A DNA stretch of 64,000 nucleotides from Paulinella micropora (lineage: Eukaryota; Cercozoa; Imbricatea; Euglyphida), in the NCBI GenBank assembly GCA_009731375.1, contig BJOX01000252.1, positions 443,994-507,993 of the forward strand. The letters are read 5' to 3'. Both the position numbers and the translations under genes were made by a program. The notes below the pieces were generated by a model that worked only from the letters and a program-made list of their open reading frames with translations, made no database searches and was not told where the DNA came from. Numbering within the stretch: the first letter of the stretch is position 1; each line of letters opens with the position of its first letter. Positions 32,168 through 45,342 of this stretch are shown here, one piece after another.

Positions 32168-32870
32168 TGCTAGCGCGATTAGAAGGATCTTAGACAAAAA
32201 ACTGTATGTATGTATGTATGCATGCATGTATTGTATGTATGTGCGTATGTATGTATATATGTATGTATGTACGTACATACGTACGTACGTACGTATGTAT
32301 GTATGTGTGTATGTATGTATGTATGTATGTATGTTATGTATGTATGTATGTATGTATGTATCAATCCAAGTCCGGCTCTTCTTAATCTAAGATCCTTCCG
32401 ATCACGCTACATACATACACACATACATGCTACATACATACATACATACATACATACATACATACATACACATACATACATATGCATACATACATACATA
32501 CAATACAATACAATACAATACAATACAATACAATACAATACAATACAATACAATACAGTACAATACAATACAATACAATACAATGCAATACAATGCAATA
32601 CAATACAATACAATACAATACAACACAATACAATAGAATACAATAGAATGCAATAGAATACAATAGAATACAATACAATACAATACAATACGATACGATA
32701 CGATACGATACGATACAATACAATAAAATACAATACAATACAATACAATACAATACAATACAATACATACATACATACATACATACATACATGCATACGT
32801 ACATACATACATACATGCATGCATACATGCATGCATGCATGCATGCATACATACATACATTCATACATAC

Positions 32871-32909
<39 letters not shown>

Positions 32910-33095
32910 CATACATACACACATACATACATACATGCATACATACATGCATACATACACACACACACACATGCATGCATGCATACATGCATGCAATACA
33001 TGCATACATGCATGCATGCATGCATGAATGCTGAATGCATGCATGCATGCATTCATATATACATACATACATACATACATACATACATACATACA
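32168..33095. repeat. Microsatellites: (GTAT)n, (CAATA)n, (ATAC/ATGC)n
   Basis: (GTAT)n at 32203-32360, (ATAC)n at 32408-32495, a pentamer tract (CAATA)n at about 32500-32764 with CGATA variants, then (ATAC)n mixed with ATGC to 33095. A complex unit around CTTAGACAAAG/TAAGATCCTT(C/G)(C/T)(G/A)AT recurs at about 31950, 32185, 32380 and 33105. Confidence 0.95.
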
Positions 33096-33294
33096 GTCAG
33101 TTCTTTGTCTAAGATCCTTGTAATGCTGCTAGCGATATGGACAGGGAACCACGACAACACCACCACAACCGCGAAAAGAGATGATAAAAAAAAAAAAAAA
33201 AACAGAAGATCATCCGTGTCTCGTTGAAGAACAAGAACAAAAACAACCAAAAAACAAACAACAGTAGCAGCAGCAAAGAAAACCGTTCTCTCCC

Positions 33295-33337
<43 letters not shown>

Positions 33338-33983
33338 NNNNNNNNNNNNNNNNNNNNNNNNNNNNNNNNNNNNNNNNNNNNNNNNNNNNNNNNNNNNNNN
33401 NNNNNNNNNNNNNNNNNNNNNNNNNNNNNNNNNNNNNNNNNNNNNNNNNNNNNNNNNNNNNNNNNNNNNNNNNNNNNNNNNNNNNNNNNNNNNNNNNNNN
33501 NNNNNNNNNNNNNNNNNNNNNNNNNNNNNNNNNNNNNNNNNNNNNNNNNNNNNNNNNNNNNNNNNNNNNNNNNNNNNNNNNNNNNNNNNNNNNNNNNNNN
33601 NNNNNNNNNNNNNNNNNNNNNNNNNNNNNNNNNNNNNNNNNNNNNNNNNNNNNNNNNNNNNNNNNNNNNNNNNNNNNNNNNNNNNNNNNNNNNNNNNNNN
33701 NNNNNNNNNNNNNNNNNNNNNNNNNNNNNNNNNNNNNNNNNNNNNNNNNNNNNNNNNNNNNNNNNNNNNNNNNNNNNNNNNNNNNNNNNNNNNNNNNNNN
33801 NNNNNNNNNNNNNNNNNNNNNNNNNNNNNNNNNNNNNNNNNNNNNNNNNNNNNNNNNNNNNNNNNNNNNNNNNNNNNNNNNNNNNNNNNNNNNNNNNNNN
33901 NNNNNNNNNNNNNNNNNNNNNNNNNNNNNNNNNNNNNNNNNNNNNNNNNNNNNNNNNNNNNNNNNNNNNNNNNNNNNNNNNNN
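33338..33983. other. Assembly gap (646 N) flanked by poly-C
   Basis: A C run of about 40 bases precedes it and about 23 C follow. The content is unknown. Confidence 1.
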
Positions 33984-34049
33984 CCCCCCCCCCCCCCCCC
34001 CCCCCCTCCGGAGCGTTCTCTGTTCGCTTGAAGTGAAGTAAGAAGAGTA

Positions 34050-34082
<33 letters not shown>

Positions 34083-34117
34083 GTACGCCAAGTGCATGCG
34101 GCCCAGGTCGGCAGCGC

Positions 34118-34830
34118 CATGCTTCATTTGCTTAGCTGTGTGCTCTATCACCTAACATGAAGATAGGGTAAGGTTAAATAGATTAGATAGCTATAGATAG
34201 GTAGCCATCGATAGCTAGATGAAGGAAGGGGCGCTTACCCAATCCTATCTTGCTCCTTTCTTCATCTGTTTTGCTTACCCAATCCTATCTATCTGTTTTG
34301 CTGTATGCTCTATTAACCAGACATATAGATAGGTTAGATTAGATGGATTAGAATAGATATTGCTGGCTAGCTAGCGATAGATAGGTAGGTAAGATTGGAT
34401 AGGCGCTCTCTGCTTCAGCTACTTTGCTGTGTGCTCTATCGCCTGACATGTCGATAGGTTAGGTTAGATTTTTGAGATAGCTATATAGCTAGCTAACTAG
34501 CGATAGATAGGTAGGTAAGATTGGATAGGCGCTCTCTGCTTCATTTGCATTGCTGTATGCTCTTATATATGATAGGTTAGGTTAGATAGATGAGATAGCT
34601 ATAGCTAGCTAACTAGCGATAGATAGGTAGATAAGTGGAAGGCGCCCAGCGTCATTTGCCTTGTTGTGTGCTCTATGACATGCCCTTCCACACACCAGCA
34701 CAGCGTATCTCTAGCTAGTAAGCTCTATGTAGATAGATTAGATTACATATATATACTTATAGCTAGCTATCGACAGATGGATAGATAGATAAATTGGATA
34801 GGCGCTCTGCTTCATCTGTTTTGCTGTGCG
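34118..34830. repeat. Degenerate tandem minisatellite, about 110-130 bp unit
   Basis: Five to seven units share CTTCAT(T/C)TG..TTGCTGTGTGCTCTAT, a GATAGGTTAGGTTAGAT stretch and GCTAGCTAACTAGCGATAGATAGGTAGG. Examples start near 34118, 34290, 34415, 34530, 34655 and 34805. No coding potential. Confidence 0.8.
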
Positions 34831-34976
34831 CTTTATGACCTGCCCGTCCACACACCACACGATAGCTGTACAAATATAGATAGATATGCAGGTAAAGAAA
34901 TAGATTGAAGGGGTGGCGGGTAGGTAGAGAGATAGATGGCTAGATAGGCGAGAAGTAGGGAGGGAGCAAATGGATG

Positions 34977-34978
<2 letters not shown>

Positions 34979-35014
<36 letters not shown>

Positions 35015-35100
35015 TGGACGAAGGGGACCGCTTGGGGTATTTCTTTTAGCTTGCCTCCCGTGGAGAGAGCCAACACTGCGACAGAAGAATGAGTGTGTGC

Positions 35101-35159
<59 letters not shown>

Positions 35160-35323
35160 GGAGAGAGAGGAGGAGGAGGAGGAAGAGNNNNNNNNNNNNN
35201 NNNNNNNNNNNNNNNNNNNNNNNNNNNNNNNNNNNNNNNNNNNNNNNNNNNNNNNNNNNNNNNNNNNNNNNNNNNNNNNNNNNNNNNNNNNNNNNNNNNN
35301 NNNNNNNNNNNNNNNNNNNAGAG

Positions 35324-35384
<61 letters not shown>

Positions 35385-35392
35385 TACATTGT
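34979..35392. repeat. (GA)n and (TA)n tracts around a 132 N gap
   Basis: (GA)n at 34981-35009 and 35108-35187, N at 35188-35319, then (TA)n at 35326-35357 and (GA)n to 35383. Confidence 0.95.
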
Positions 35393-35394
35393 AG

Positions 35395-35493
35395 CCGGGC
35401 AGCACGCTCTAAGAAGTAGAGGTCAGTGAAGGCTTCTCCAAGTGTAGGACCTGCCAGCATGCCGTGCAGACAGACAAACAAGACAACTCTCTT

Positions 35494-35554
<61 letters not shown>

Positions 35555-35623
35555 GGAAATAGAGGTCAGTGAAGGCTTCTCCAAGCGTAGGACCTACGCC
35601 ATGCAGATAGACAAACCAGACAT

Positions 35624-35669
<46 letters not shown>

Positions 35670-35765
35670 CTAGGAAGTAGAAGTCAGTGAAGGCTTCTCC
35701 GAGCGTAGGACCTACCAATATGCCATGCAGAAAGATAAATAAGACATCTCTCTCTTTCTTCTCTG

Positions 35766-35828
<63 letters not shown>

Positions 35829-35859
35829 GAACGCGAGAGAGAGAGAGAGAGAGAGAGAG

Positions 35860-35928
<69 letters not shown>

Positions 35929-36293
35929 GAAGAATAGGAAATAGAGGTCAGTCAAGGCTTCTCCAAGCCTAGGACCTGCAGGAGAGAGAGAGAAAGAGAG
36001 AGAGAGAGAGGGGGGGGGGGGGGGGGGGGGGGGGAGGNNNNNNNNNNAGAGAAGAAGAAGAAGAAGAAGAAGAAGAAGAAGAAGAAGAAGAATAAGAAGA
36101 AGAGATGAAGGAGAAGGAGAAGAAGGAGAAGGAGGAGAAGGAGGAGGAGGAGGAGAAGAAGAAGAAGAAGAAGAAGAAGAGGTCAGTGAAGCCTTCTCTT
36201 AGCGTAAGACCTGCAAACGAGAGAGGGAGAGAGAGAGAGAGAGAGGGAGAGAGGGAGAGAGAGAGAGAGAGAGAGAGAGATTCTCCCCCCCCC

Positions 36294-36339
<46 letters not shown>

Positions 36340-36340
36340 G
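35395..36340. repeat. Dispersed 60-70 bp unit alternating with (GA/CT)n tracts
   Basis: A unit with AGAGGTCAGTGAAGGCTTCT, CCAAG(C/T)GTAGGACCT and GCCATGCAGA(T/C)AGA occurs near 35415, 35558, 35680, 35943 and 36178 (the last two truncated), each bounded by CT or GA dinucleotide tracts. A poly-G run precedes the gap at 36038-36047, and (GAA)n follows at 36055-36180. Confidence 0.85.
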
Positions 36341-36359
36341 ACCACACACCATCACGCCA

Positions 36360-36490
36360 TGGTGAGCCAGCAGCACTCTTTGTTGCCTCCCCCCCCCCCC
36401 CCCCCCCCCCCCCCCCTTTTTTTTTNNNNNNNNNNCAGCACGTCTTTGTTGCCCATGGCCTTGGCCATGCGCGCGCCCTCCTTTTCGTCG
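36360..36490. other. Poly-C/T run, gap and short unique sequence
   Basis: Poly-C then poly-T before N at 36426-36435. The following roughly 100 bases are unique and GC-rich with no recognisable gene. Confidence 0.6.
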
Positions 36491-36625
36491 TGGGCCAGAC
36501 CATTGTAAACATCGTCATAGCTAGATGCAACACAGATATACAAATCAAATACTGATAGGTATGGTAAGAGAGAGAGAGAGAGAGAGAGGACAGGGGGGGA
36601 AGGGGGGGGTAAAGGAGGAGGAAGG

Positions 36626-36741
36626 AGATAGATAGATAGATAGATAGATCGATAGATAGATAGATAGATAGATAGATAAATAGATGGATAGATAGATAGA
36701 AAGATAGAAAGATAGACAGATAGATAGATAGATAGACAGAC

Positions 36742-36776
<35 letters not shown>

Positions 36777-36829
36777 GGTTAGGGTTGACGCGATACGGTG
36801 ATAGAACATGAGCGCGTTCTTGTGTAGAC

Positions 36830-36870
<41 letters not shown>

Positions 36871-36980
36871 TATGGATGGATGGATGGATGGATGGATAGA
36901 TAGATATATAGGTAGATAGTTAGATGGATGGATGGATAGATAGATACATAGATAGGGATAGATGGATGGATGGATGGATT

Positions 36981-37013
<33 letters not shown>

Positions 37014-37098
37014 GTAGATAGATAGAGGTTAGGATTGACGTGATGCGGTCATAGAACATGAGTGCGTTCTTGTATAGGTAGGTAGGTAGGTAGGTAGG

Positions 37099-37141
<43 letters not shown>

Positions 37142-37155
37142 GTAGATAGATAGAC

Positions 37156-37200
<45 letters not shown>

Positions 37201-37284
37201 TGTTTCGTCTATCAGCGCTGCGTATCCGAGGAGGGATCGATGGATAGATAGATAGGTAGGTAGGTAGGTAGGTAGGTAGGTAGG

Positions 37285-37343
<59 letters not shown>

Positions 37344-37389
37344 GTGGAGGTTGAGGCTGACGCGATGCGGTCGTAGAAAAAGAGTGAAT

Positions 37390-37452
<63 letters not shown>

Positions 37453-37560
37453 GTGAGGTTGAGGCTGACGCGATGCGGTCGTAGAACATGAGTGAATTAG
37501 ATAGATAGATAGGTGGAGGTTGAGGCTGACGCGATGCGGTCGTAGAACATGAGTGCATTC
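36626..37560. repeat. (GATA)n province with five copies of a 50 bp unit
   Basis: Long GATA/GGTA tracts are interrupted by a unit GAGGTT(A/G)(A/G)G(G/A)(T/C)TGACG(C/T)GAT followed by GCGGTCGTAGAACATGAGTG. Copies begin near 36775, 37025, 37345, 37455 and 37518. Confidence 0.9.
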
Positions 37561-37614
37561 TGGTCCGCCATCCTTAACCGACCATTCTACACCACACATA
37601 CATCGCAAACAGAC

Positions 37615-38300
37615 ATGCATGGCTGTGAGGTGTGGCTGATGGGTGTGCAGCAACAGCAACAGCAAAGAACAGCGACGACGGTAACCACAAGAACAACAGC
37701 AGCAGCAGCAGCAGCAACAACAACAACAAGAACAAGAACAACAACGACAACAACAACGACAAGCAAAGAAGTTGTTTTATTACCTCAAACAAAAACAACA
37801 AAAACAACAAAAACAGCAAAAACACAAACAACAACAATAACAACAACAACAACAACAACAACAACAGGCAAAGAGGTTGTTTTATCACCTCCAGCAGGCC
37901 GATCGCTGTGATGTGTGGCTGGCTGATGGGTGTGTGAAAAGCAAGAGGAGAAATAAGAAGAAAAATATGAAGAGAAACAGGCAAAGATGTGTGTGTTTGC
38001 GTGTGTGTGTGTGTTTTTAAACCTCAAGCAGGCCGATGGCTGTGATGTGTGGTTGAAGGGTGTGCAGCAGCAGCAACAACAACAACAACAACAGCAGCAG
38101 CAACAACAACAACAGCAACAGCAACAACAACAACAACAACAAGAACAACAACAAGAACAACAACAAGAACAAGAACAAGAACAAGAACAAGAACAAGAAT
38201 GGCAACAACTACAGCCGAGCTAGTTGCTGTATAACCTGGAGCAGGCCGATGGCTGTGATGTGAGGCTGGTGGGTGTGCAACACTGCCACTTTTGAGGGGT
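37615..38300. repeat. (CAA/CAG)n tracts with four copies of a GGCTGTGATGTG unit
   Basis: The unit GGCTGTGATGTGTGGCTG and GGTGTGCAGCA starts near 37620, 37908, 38037 and 38250, preceded in three cases by AGCAGGCCGAT, and is followed by CAA, CAG or GAACAA repeats. The poly-Gln/Asn/Thr frames are repeat translations, not genes. Confidence 0.9.
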
Positions 38301-38324
38301 CCGACGCTACGTATATGTATACGT

Positions 38325-39270
38325 AGATATAGATACAGATGTAGATGTAGATGTATATATATATATATATATAGACTTTTAATATATATATATATACATA
38401 GATAGATATATAGATATAGATATAGATATAGATATGGATATGGATATAGATATAGATAGACACATATATGTGTATTTATATCTGTACGTATACGTTTACC
38501 TGTATGTGGATATGACAGAAAGACATATGTGTATGTGTATCTGCATCTGGACATGACATATGCATGAGCGTGTGTATCTGTATGCAGACATGAATTTGCA
38601 TGAATACTTAACTTGGGTGTGTATGTGATGACCATGAATAGCAGTGTAGATGCTATGGCGGAAGCAGATATGTGTATGTGTCTCTGTATGTGGGGAGATT
38701 AAATATATAAGAACATGTGTACCTAATTATATGTGGATATGAATTTTGTATCAATATTTGAAGCGTGTGTGTATGTGAATATGTATGTGTGATAATCGTG
38801 CATCGCGGCGTGCATGGTCGTAGCGGAAATGTGCATAGGCATGTGTATCTGTATATGTGGACCTGAATTCTGTATTGATAATTGAAGTGTATGTGTGTGT
38901 GTGTGTGTGTGTGAATATGAACGTGTGAGGACCATGTCTAGCCGCGTGGATGGTCATGATGTGTGAGAAAATGAACTATGCATGGGCATGTGCACCCGTA
39001 TGTAAACATGCACTTGTATTGATGTTTGAATGTGTGTGTATGCATGTGTGATGACCATGTATAGCGGCGTGGATGGTCATAGCGGTTATTTCAACTGGAT
39101 CGCTTTCTATCACACGCAACGGACATGCAGAAAGATATTATTTTACATTCTATGTAAATATATAACTTTATACATTAATATTTATGTGGATAGTGATGGC
39201 GGTGATTTCAACTGAATTACTTTGGAGAGGGACATTAAATCGTATTACATCTATGTAAATATATAACATT
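38325..39270. repeat. (GATATA)n and a roughly 140 bp minisatellite
   Basis: (GATATA)n at 38325-38465 is followed by about four diverged units containing TGTGTATGTGAATATG and GACCATG(T/A)(C/A)TAGC.GCGTGGATGGTCAT, near 38625, 38780, 38925 and 39050. Two diverged copies of TTTCAACTG.AT and TATGTAAATATATAAC lie at 39088-39175 and 39208-39270. Confidence 0.75.
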
Positions 39271-39277
39271 ATATATA

Positions 39278-40081
<804 letters not shown>

Positions 40082-40833
40082 NNNNNNNNNNNNNNNNNNN
40101 NNNNNNNNNNNNNNNNNNNNNNNNNNNNNNNNNNNNNNNNNNNNNNNNNNNNNNNNNNNNNNNNNNNNNNNNNNNNNNNNNNNNNNNNNNNNNNNNNNNN
40201 NNNNNNNNNNNNNNNNNNNNNNNNNNNNNNNNNNNNNNNNNNNNNNNNNNNNNNNNNNNNNNNNNNNNNNNNNNNNNNNNNNNNNNNNNNNNNNNNNNNN
40301 NNNNNNNNNNNNNNNNNNNNNNNNNNNNNNNNNNNNNNNNNNNNNNNNNNNNNNNNNNNNNNNNNNNNNNNNNNNNNNNNNNNNNNNNNNNNNNNNNNNN
40401 NNNNNNNNNNNNNNNNNNNNNNNNNNNNNNNNNNNNNNNNNNNNNNNNNNNNNNNNNNNNNNNNNNNNNNNNNNNNNNNNNNNNNNNNNNNNNNNNNNNN
40501 NNNNNNNNNNNNNNNNNNNNNNNNNNNNNNNNNNNNNNNNNNNNNNNNNNNNNNNNNNNNNNNNNNNNNNNNNNNNNNNNNNNNNNNNNNNNNNNNNNNN
40601 NNNNNNNNNNNNNNNNNNNNNNNNNNNNNNNNNNNNNNNNNNNNNNNNNNNNNNNNNNNNNNNNNNNNNNNNNNNNNNNNNNNNNNNNNNNNNNNNNNNN
40701 NNNNNNNNNNNNNNNNNNNNNNNNNNNNNNNNNNNNNNNNNNNNNNNNNNNNNNNNNNNNNNNNNNNNNNNNNNNNNNNNNNNNNNNNNNNNNNNNNNNN
40801 NNNNNNNNNNNNNNNNNNNNNNNNNNNNNNNNN
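40082..40833. other. Assembly gap (752 N) followed by poly-G
   Basis: About 51 G residues follow the gap at 40834-40884. Confidence 1.
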
Positions 40834-40885
<52 letters not shown>

Positions 40886-40927
40886 AGAAAAGATAACAGA
40901 AAGAAATAAGGACAGACACTCAGAGCG

Positions 40928-40994
40928 AGAGAGAGAGAGAGAGAGAGAAGAAGAAGAAGAAGAAGAAGAAGAAGAAGAAGAAGAAGAAGAAGAA

Positions 40995-41029
<35 letters not shown>

Positions 41030-41041
41030 GGAGGAGGAGGA

Positions 41042-41079
<38 letters not shown>

Positions 41080-41252
41080 AGGAGAGAGAGAGAGAGAGAC
41101 AGAGAGAGAGAGACAGACAGACAGAGAGACCTTTGCCATGCAGATCGTTGGGTAAGTGGGCAGGCACCTATTAAGACGACACACCACTGACAAACAACGC
41201 ACACACAAACGCAGACTCAAAGACAGAGCGAGCGATAATATCTATCTATCTA

Positions 41253-41334
<82 letters not shown>

Positions 41335-41347
41335 CCTACCTACCTAC

Positions 41348-41434
<87 letters not shown>

Positions 41435-41563
41435 CACACACACATATATATATATATATATACATACATACATACATACATACATACATAAGACACACAC
41501 ACACACATATGTAAATATATATACATACATACATCTATATACGAGCGAGCGAGCGAGCGAGCG

Positions 41564-41611
<48 letters not shown>

Positions 41612-41612
41612 G

Positions 41613-41672
<60 letters not shown>

Positions 41673-41690
41673 GCGACAGAGAAGTGGTTG
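40928..41690. repeat. (GA)n, (GAA)n, (CTAT)n, (CATA)n tracts
   Basis: (GA/GAA)n at 40928-41125, (CTAT)n at 41238-41433, (TA) and (CATA)n at 41442-41490, (GCGA)n at 41542-41568, (GA)n to 41668. Confidence 0.95.
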
Positions 41691-41727
41691 CAAACGGCCT
41701 CGTGCAGGTCCAAACGAGCCGCCCAGC

Positions 41728-41810
<83 letters not shown>

Positions 41811-43240
41811 GGATAGATATAGATAGATAGATAGATAGATAGATGGATAGATGGATAGATAGATAGATAGATATAGAGAGAGATGTAGATGTAGATAGAT
41901 ATAGATTTAGACATAGATGTAGATATAGATGTAGATGAAGATGTAGATGAAGATGTAGATAGATATAGATGTAGACATAGATGTAGATATAGATGTAGAT
42001 GAAGATGTCGATGAAGATGTAGATGTAGATGGAAGAGGAAGATATAGATATAGATATAGATATAGATGTAGATATAGATGTAGATGAAGATATAGATATA
42101 GATATAAATATAGATACAGGTATAGATATAGATATAGGTATAGGTATAGATACAGATGTGGATATTAATATTCGTATAGATATAGATATAGATGTAAATG
42201 CAAACGGGCTAATGCAGGTCCAAACGCGCCACCAGCTAGGCAGAGATAGATGTAGATGTAGATGTAGATGTAGGTGTAGATGTAGGTATAGATGTAGATG
42301 TAGATGTAGATGTAGATACCGATACAGATGCAGATACAGATACAGATACAGGTACAGATACAGATATACATAAAGATAAAGATAGTACTAAAGATATAGA
42401 GATAGATATAGATATAAAAATAGAAATGGATGTAGATATAGATGACAGAGATATGGATATGGCTATAGCTATAGATATAGATATGGATATAGATATAGAT
42501 ATAGATGATAGATATAGATATAGATATAGATATAGATCTAGATATAGATATAGGTATAGATATAGATGTAGATGGATGTAGATGTAGATGTAATATGTAG
42601 ATTAAGATGTAGATGTGGATCTAGATCTAGATCTAGATCTAGATCGAGATAGATATAGATAATCTAGATCTAGATAGATATAGATATAGACATAGATATA
42701 GGTATAGATATAGATATAGATATAGATTTGATAGATATATAGATATAGATATAGATATAGATATAGATATGCATACAGATGTAGATGTACTACAGATATA
42801 GATAGACATCGATATAGATATAGATATAGATATAGATATAGATATAGATAGATATAAATATAGATATAGATATAGATATAGATATATATGTAGATACAGA
42901 TATAGGCATAGATATAGGTATAGGTATAGGTATAGGTATAGGTACAGATATAGATATAGATATAGATATAGGTATAGATATAGATGTAGATGTAGATATA
43001 GATATAGATATAGATATAGATACAGATATGGATATAGATATAGATATATAGATATAGATATAGATGTAGATGTAGATATAGATATAGATATAGATATAGA
43101 TATAGATATTGATATAGATATAGATATAGATGCAGATATAGATATAGATATAGATATGGATATAGATATAGATATAGATATAATATAGATATAGATATAG
43201 AAAAAGATATAGATATAGATATAGATATAGATATAGACGG
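41728..43240. repeat. (GATA)n and a 1.3 kb (AGATAT)n-type hexamer array
   Basis: (GATA)n to about 41870 passes into a long, imperfect hexamer array of TAGATA/TAGATG units to 43240. A unit with GCAAACGG.CT..TGCAGGTCCAAACG and GCCACCAGCTAG occurs at 41688-41730 and at 42198-42240. Confidence 0.95.
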
Positions 43241-43548
43241 TGCTACCGGAAGATGGCGGCTAGTTCCTGTCGCAGCTGCAACATCCACTGTATACCCATG
43301 TAGCGAGAGAACACAAAGACAGAGAGATCAAGAGATAAAGATGGATAGAAGTCTGATAGATAGAGAGATCGAGGGAGGAAGGGAGGGAGATGCAGAGACA
43401 GAGAGACTCTGCTGAAATAGATGACAGTTCATTTTCGTCTTCTTTGCATTTGCATTTGAATTTCGTGCAATAGAGTCACTGTCACTGTTAAAATTGCTTT
43501 TTGCAAGTGGCCCTGTGATATTCCATGCAACTCGTTCAAGTAGAAGAT
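43241..43548 (+). other. Junction between repeat DNA and the AT-rich replicon
   Basis: Unique sequence with no recognised gene. Base composition changes to AT-rich from about 43430. No N gap separates it from the microsatellites on the left or from the viral-type genes on the right. Confidence 0.5.
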
Positions 43549-43592
43549 AACCCGTAGTGCGGCAACGACTTGTCGTCGCCTTCCTACGGGTT
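43549..43592. repeat. Imperfect 44 bp hairpin, AACCCGTAG...CTACGGGTT
   Basis: Nine-base outer stem, mismatched TGC/TTC, then GGC/GCC and an ACGAC/GTCGT inner stem around TT. It shares its plan (AACCC, GGCAA, CGCCTTC, GGGTT) with the hairpin at 60074-60124. 43593-43884 is AT-rich with two copies of TTTTTAAATAAAAAC and no gene. Confidence 0.7.
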
Positions 43593-43884
43593 GTAAATAA
43601 AGAAATAAGCCTTCCTATTAATCTCCCGCAAATCAATACTAAGCGCCAAAACACCAAAATAACAAAATCAAAATTTTCAATCAATACAAGCAAACAGAAT
43701 AAAGAAATCTCTCTTACTCTTTATTTCGCTTTTAAATAAAAACAAGAAAAAGTTTAGAATTTTTTTTTTTAGGTTTTTAAATAAAAACGAAATCAATACA
43801 AGAGCACAAAACACCCCAAAGAGCACCACCGCACGAGCGCGTCTTTATTTTAGATATCTATAATCTAAAAGAACATTAATATAA

Positions 43885-44066
43885 ATGGATACTCGCAAAC
43901 AGAAGAAAGCGGAATATATCAAAGAAAGAAGAAAACAGAAATATACTTGCGTATGTGGTAAGACTATCGGAATATACGGCAAATACGCGCACGAAAAAAC
44001 AGAGTTTCATATGAGATTATGATAGGAGGACATAAAGTTGTCAGAATAATTCGCAGAAATGACGAT
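43885..44066 (+). pseudogene. Truncated small zinc-finger protein gene
   Basis: ATG at 43885 encodes 45 residues: RKQKKAEYIKERRKQ, then YTCVCGKTIGIYGKYAHEK, a C-x-C...H-x4-5-H finger, and stops at 44022. The intact relative at 60255-60497 continues after the finger with EIMLGGNKF and YRNDDIERYF. Here the equivalent EIMIGGHKV and RRNDDI are present in a shifted frame (44012-44066), so a deletion of about 20 bases broke the gene. Beyond 44066 it runs into a fragment of the primase-helicase gene, marking a recombination junction. Confidence 0.65.
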
Positions 44067-44500
44067 ATTTCTAACGGGTCGCTGTATAGTTCGCCACTAT
44101 TACCCACGAAATGAAACGAATTTACATATTTTTCTTTCTTGCTTGAATATCCGCACCCGCTCAAGGCTATCATATCCCCGTTAAATAGTTCTTCAAACGC
44201 CTCACGGGCTCGTGTATAATCAGATACTTCGTTTAAGGCGCGGGCTTCCTCCGTGTCATACGTCCTGTCAATGTCTGCGTATGGTTTCACAAATAGAGCG
44301 GTTCCTAAACTTTCCATGGCATGCGGGTTCTTCTTTATGAAGTCCAATAAATCGGCCGTATTCACTTTTACGGCGTATAATGGCGACGCCTTCATCTCAC
44401 GAAAGAAAACGCGATACCCGCCCGCGTCGGTATTTAATTTTACGTTAGGGTTTTTATCTTCGGTAATATATACCCCTCGGTCTGCCTCATACCCGCTCAT
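44067..44500 (-). pseudogene. 5' fragment of primase-helicase gene (inverted duplicate)
   Basis: The minus-strand ATG at 44500 begins the same 144 residues as the intact gene at 49712, including the catalytic ADID motif and SFH, and then departs from it at the inverted-repeat edge near 44067. It lacks the rest of the primase and the helicase. Confidence 0.8.
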
Positions 44501-44672
44501 TTTTTTTTGCTTGTGTTACACCCCCGCAAGAATAATTATTTTGAAAAATAAATAATTATTATAAAGCATATACGCTTAACCCTTTAAATTAAATACGGCT
44601 CATATTTACCATTAAAGAAGATTAATTAATTAATTTTCATCTAAAATTTATATACCCCCTATAATATAGAGA

Positions 44673-45149
44673 ATGACAACGGCAGACGTAGAAAGCAACA
44701 GCATCACCAATTCAGAGCGTCGCGGAGACGGCGACATAATGATTAAACGCCCCCGCGGTCGTCCAGTTGGTAGTATCAAAGAAGGCAGGGCAACACCGCC
44801 AGCACCAAAAAAAGAAATTATAAACGGGCAAACGTATTATTTTTCATACCTCAAACACAAGACTAAGGAAGGCAAAACGCGATACTATAAAATAAAGAAG
44901 GCATCACGCCCGCAACAGAAAGAAAGAGGCGGGCGGTTTATGGCAACCCAAATTACACACAAAAAAAGAAGCAAAAGACATACGCCATTAAAACGGCGTT
45001 AAATGGCAACATAGACAAACTAACATTAAACGAATTAGACACATTAGCCCGCATTTTTACAGAGTGTGATATATCGGCAGTAAAAAACAATATAATACGA
45101 TTACATAAAGAAGACTTAGCGCCCTCTTTAATTTCAACTAGTTGAAATT
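44673..45149 (+). pseudogene. Frameshifted copy of the AT-hook protein gene
   Basis: Starts MTTADVESNS like the intact copy at 49538-49065, but lacks one base near 44905 (GCATCACG against GCATACACG). The open frame therefore ends at 45002 after an unrelated tail. The remaining sequence up to the palindrome at 45127-45152 matches the intact 3' part. Confidence 0.8.
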
Positions 45150-45152
45150 AAA
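45127..45152. repeat. 26 bp perfect palindrome centred on CTAG
   Basis: Half-site TTTAATTTCAACT and its complement. The same palindrome in the other arm (49058-49083) contains the stop codon of the AT-hook gene. Confidence 0.9.
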
Positions 45153-45197
45153 AATTCTATAAATACGGCAATAACGGCATGAAACCGCCAGCAATAA

Positions 45198-45217
45198 ATC
45201 TCCGACGTGTTGGAGAT
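45198..45217. repeat. 20 bp palindrome, GAC type (one mismatch)
   Basis: ATCTCCGACGTGTTGGAGAT; family consensus ATCTCCGACNNGTCGGAGAT. Its counterpart in the other arm (48993) has perfect arms. Confidence 0.9.
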
Positions 45218-45237
45218 AGGGCGTAATTCATAATAAA

Positions 45238-45282
45238 AAGACCCCCCGCCGATATCTGGCAGGGGTTTTCCTTTTTTATATA
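45238..45282. terminator. Hairpin with GC stem and A/T flanks
   Basis: A-rich flank, CCCC..GCC stem, GATATC loop region, GGC.GGGG stem, T-rich flank. It lies at the 3' side of the AT-hook gene copy, with its equal at 48930-48976 after gene 48914. A transcript-end hairpin, as used by some large DNA viruses of protists, is a reasonable guess. Confidence 0.4.
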
Positions 45283-45342
45283 GAGGCGGTGATTAAGTTA
45301 AACAGACTTCATGGACATCTACCTTAAATTACCCCCCGTGCT

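Larger units (their letters stand above)
44067..45288 (+). repeat. Left arm of 1.22 kb inverted repeat
   Basis: Reverse complement of 48924-50146 at about 99 percent identity. Differences include a one-base deletion near 44905 that frameshifts the AT-hook gene, and single substitutions (for example GTGTTGG for ACGTCGG arm bases at 45207). Edges fall at TTTCTAACGGG (outer) and TTATATAGA (inner). Confidence 0.9.

Noticed and set aside
31361-33227. Many long open frames on both strands (poly-Lys/Glu, Ile/Leu/Tyr, His/Thr types)
   Set aside because: They are translations of tri-, tetra- and pentanucleotide repeats, open in several frames at once.
34979-36809. Open frames rich in Arg-Glu or Ser-Leu
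   Set aside because: Products of GA/CT dinucleotide tracts and of runs of N, with no independent coding signal.
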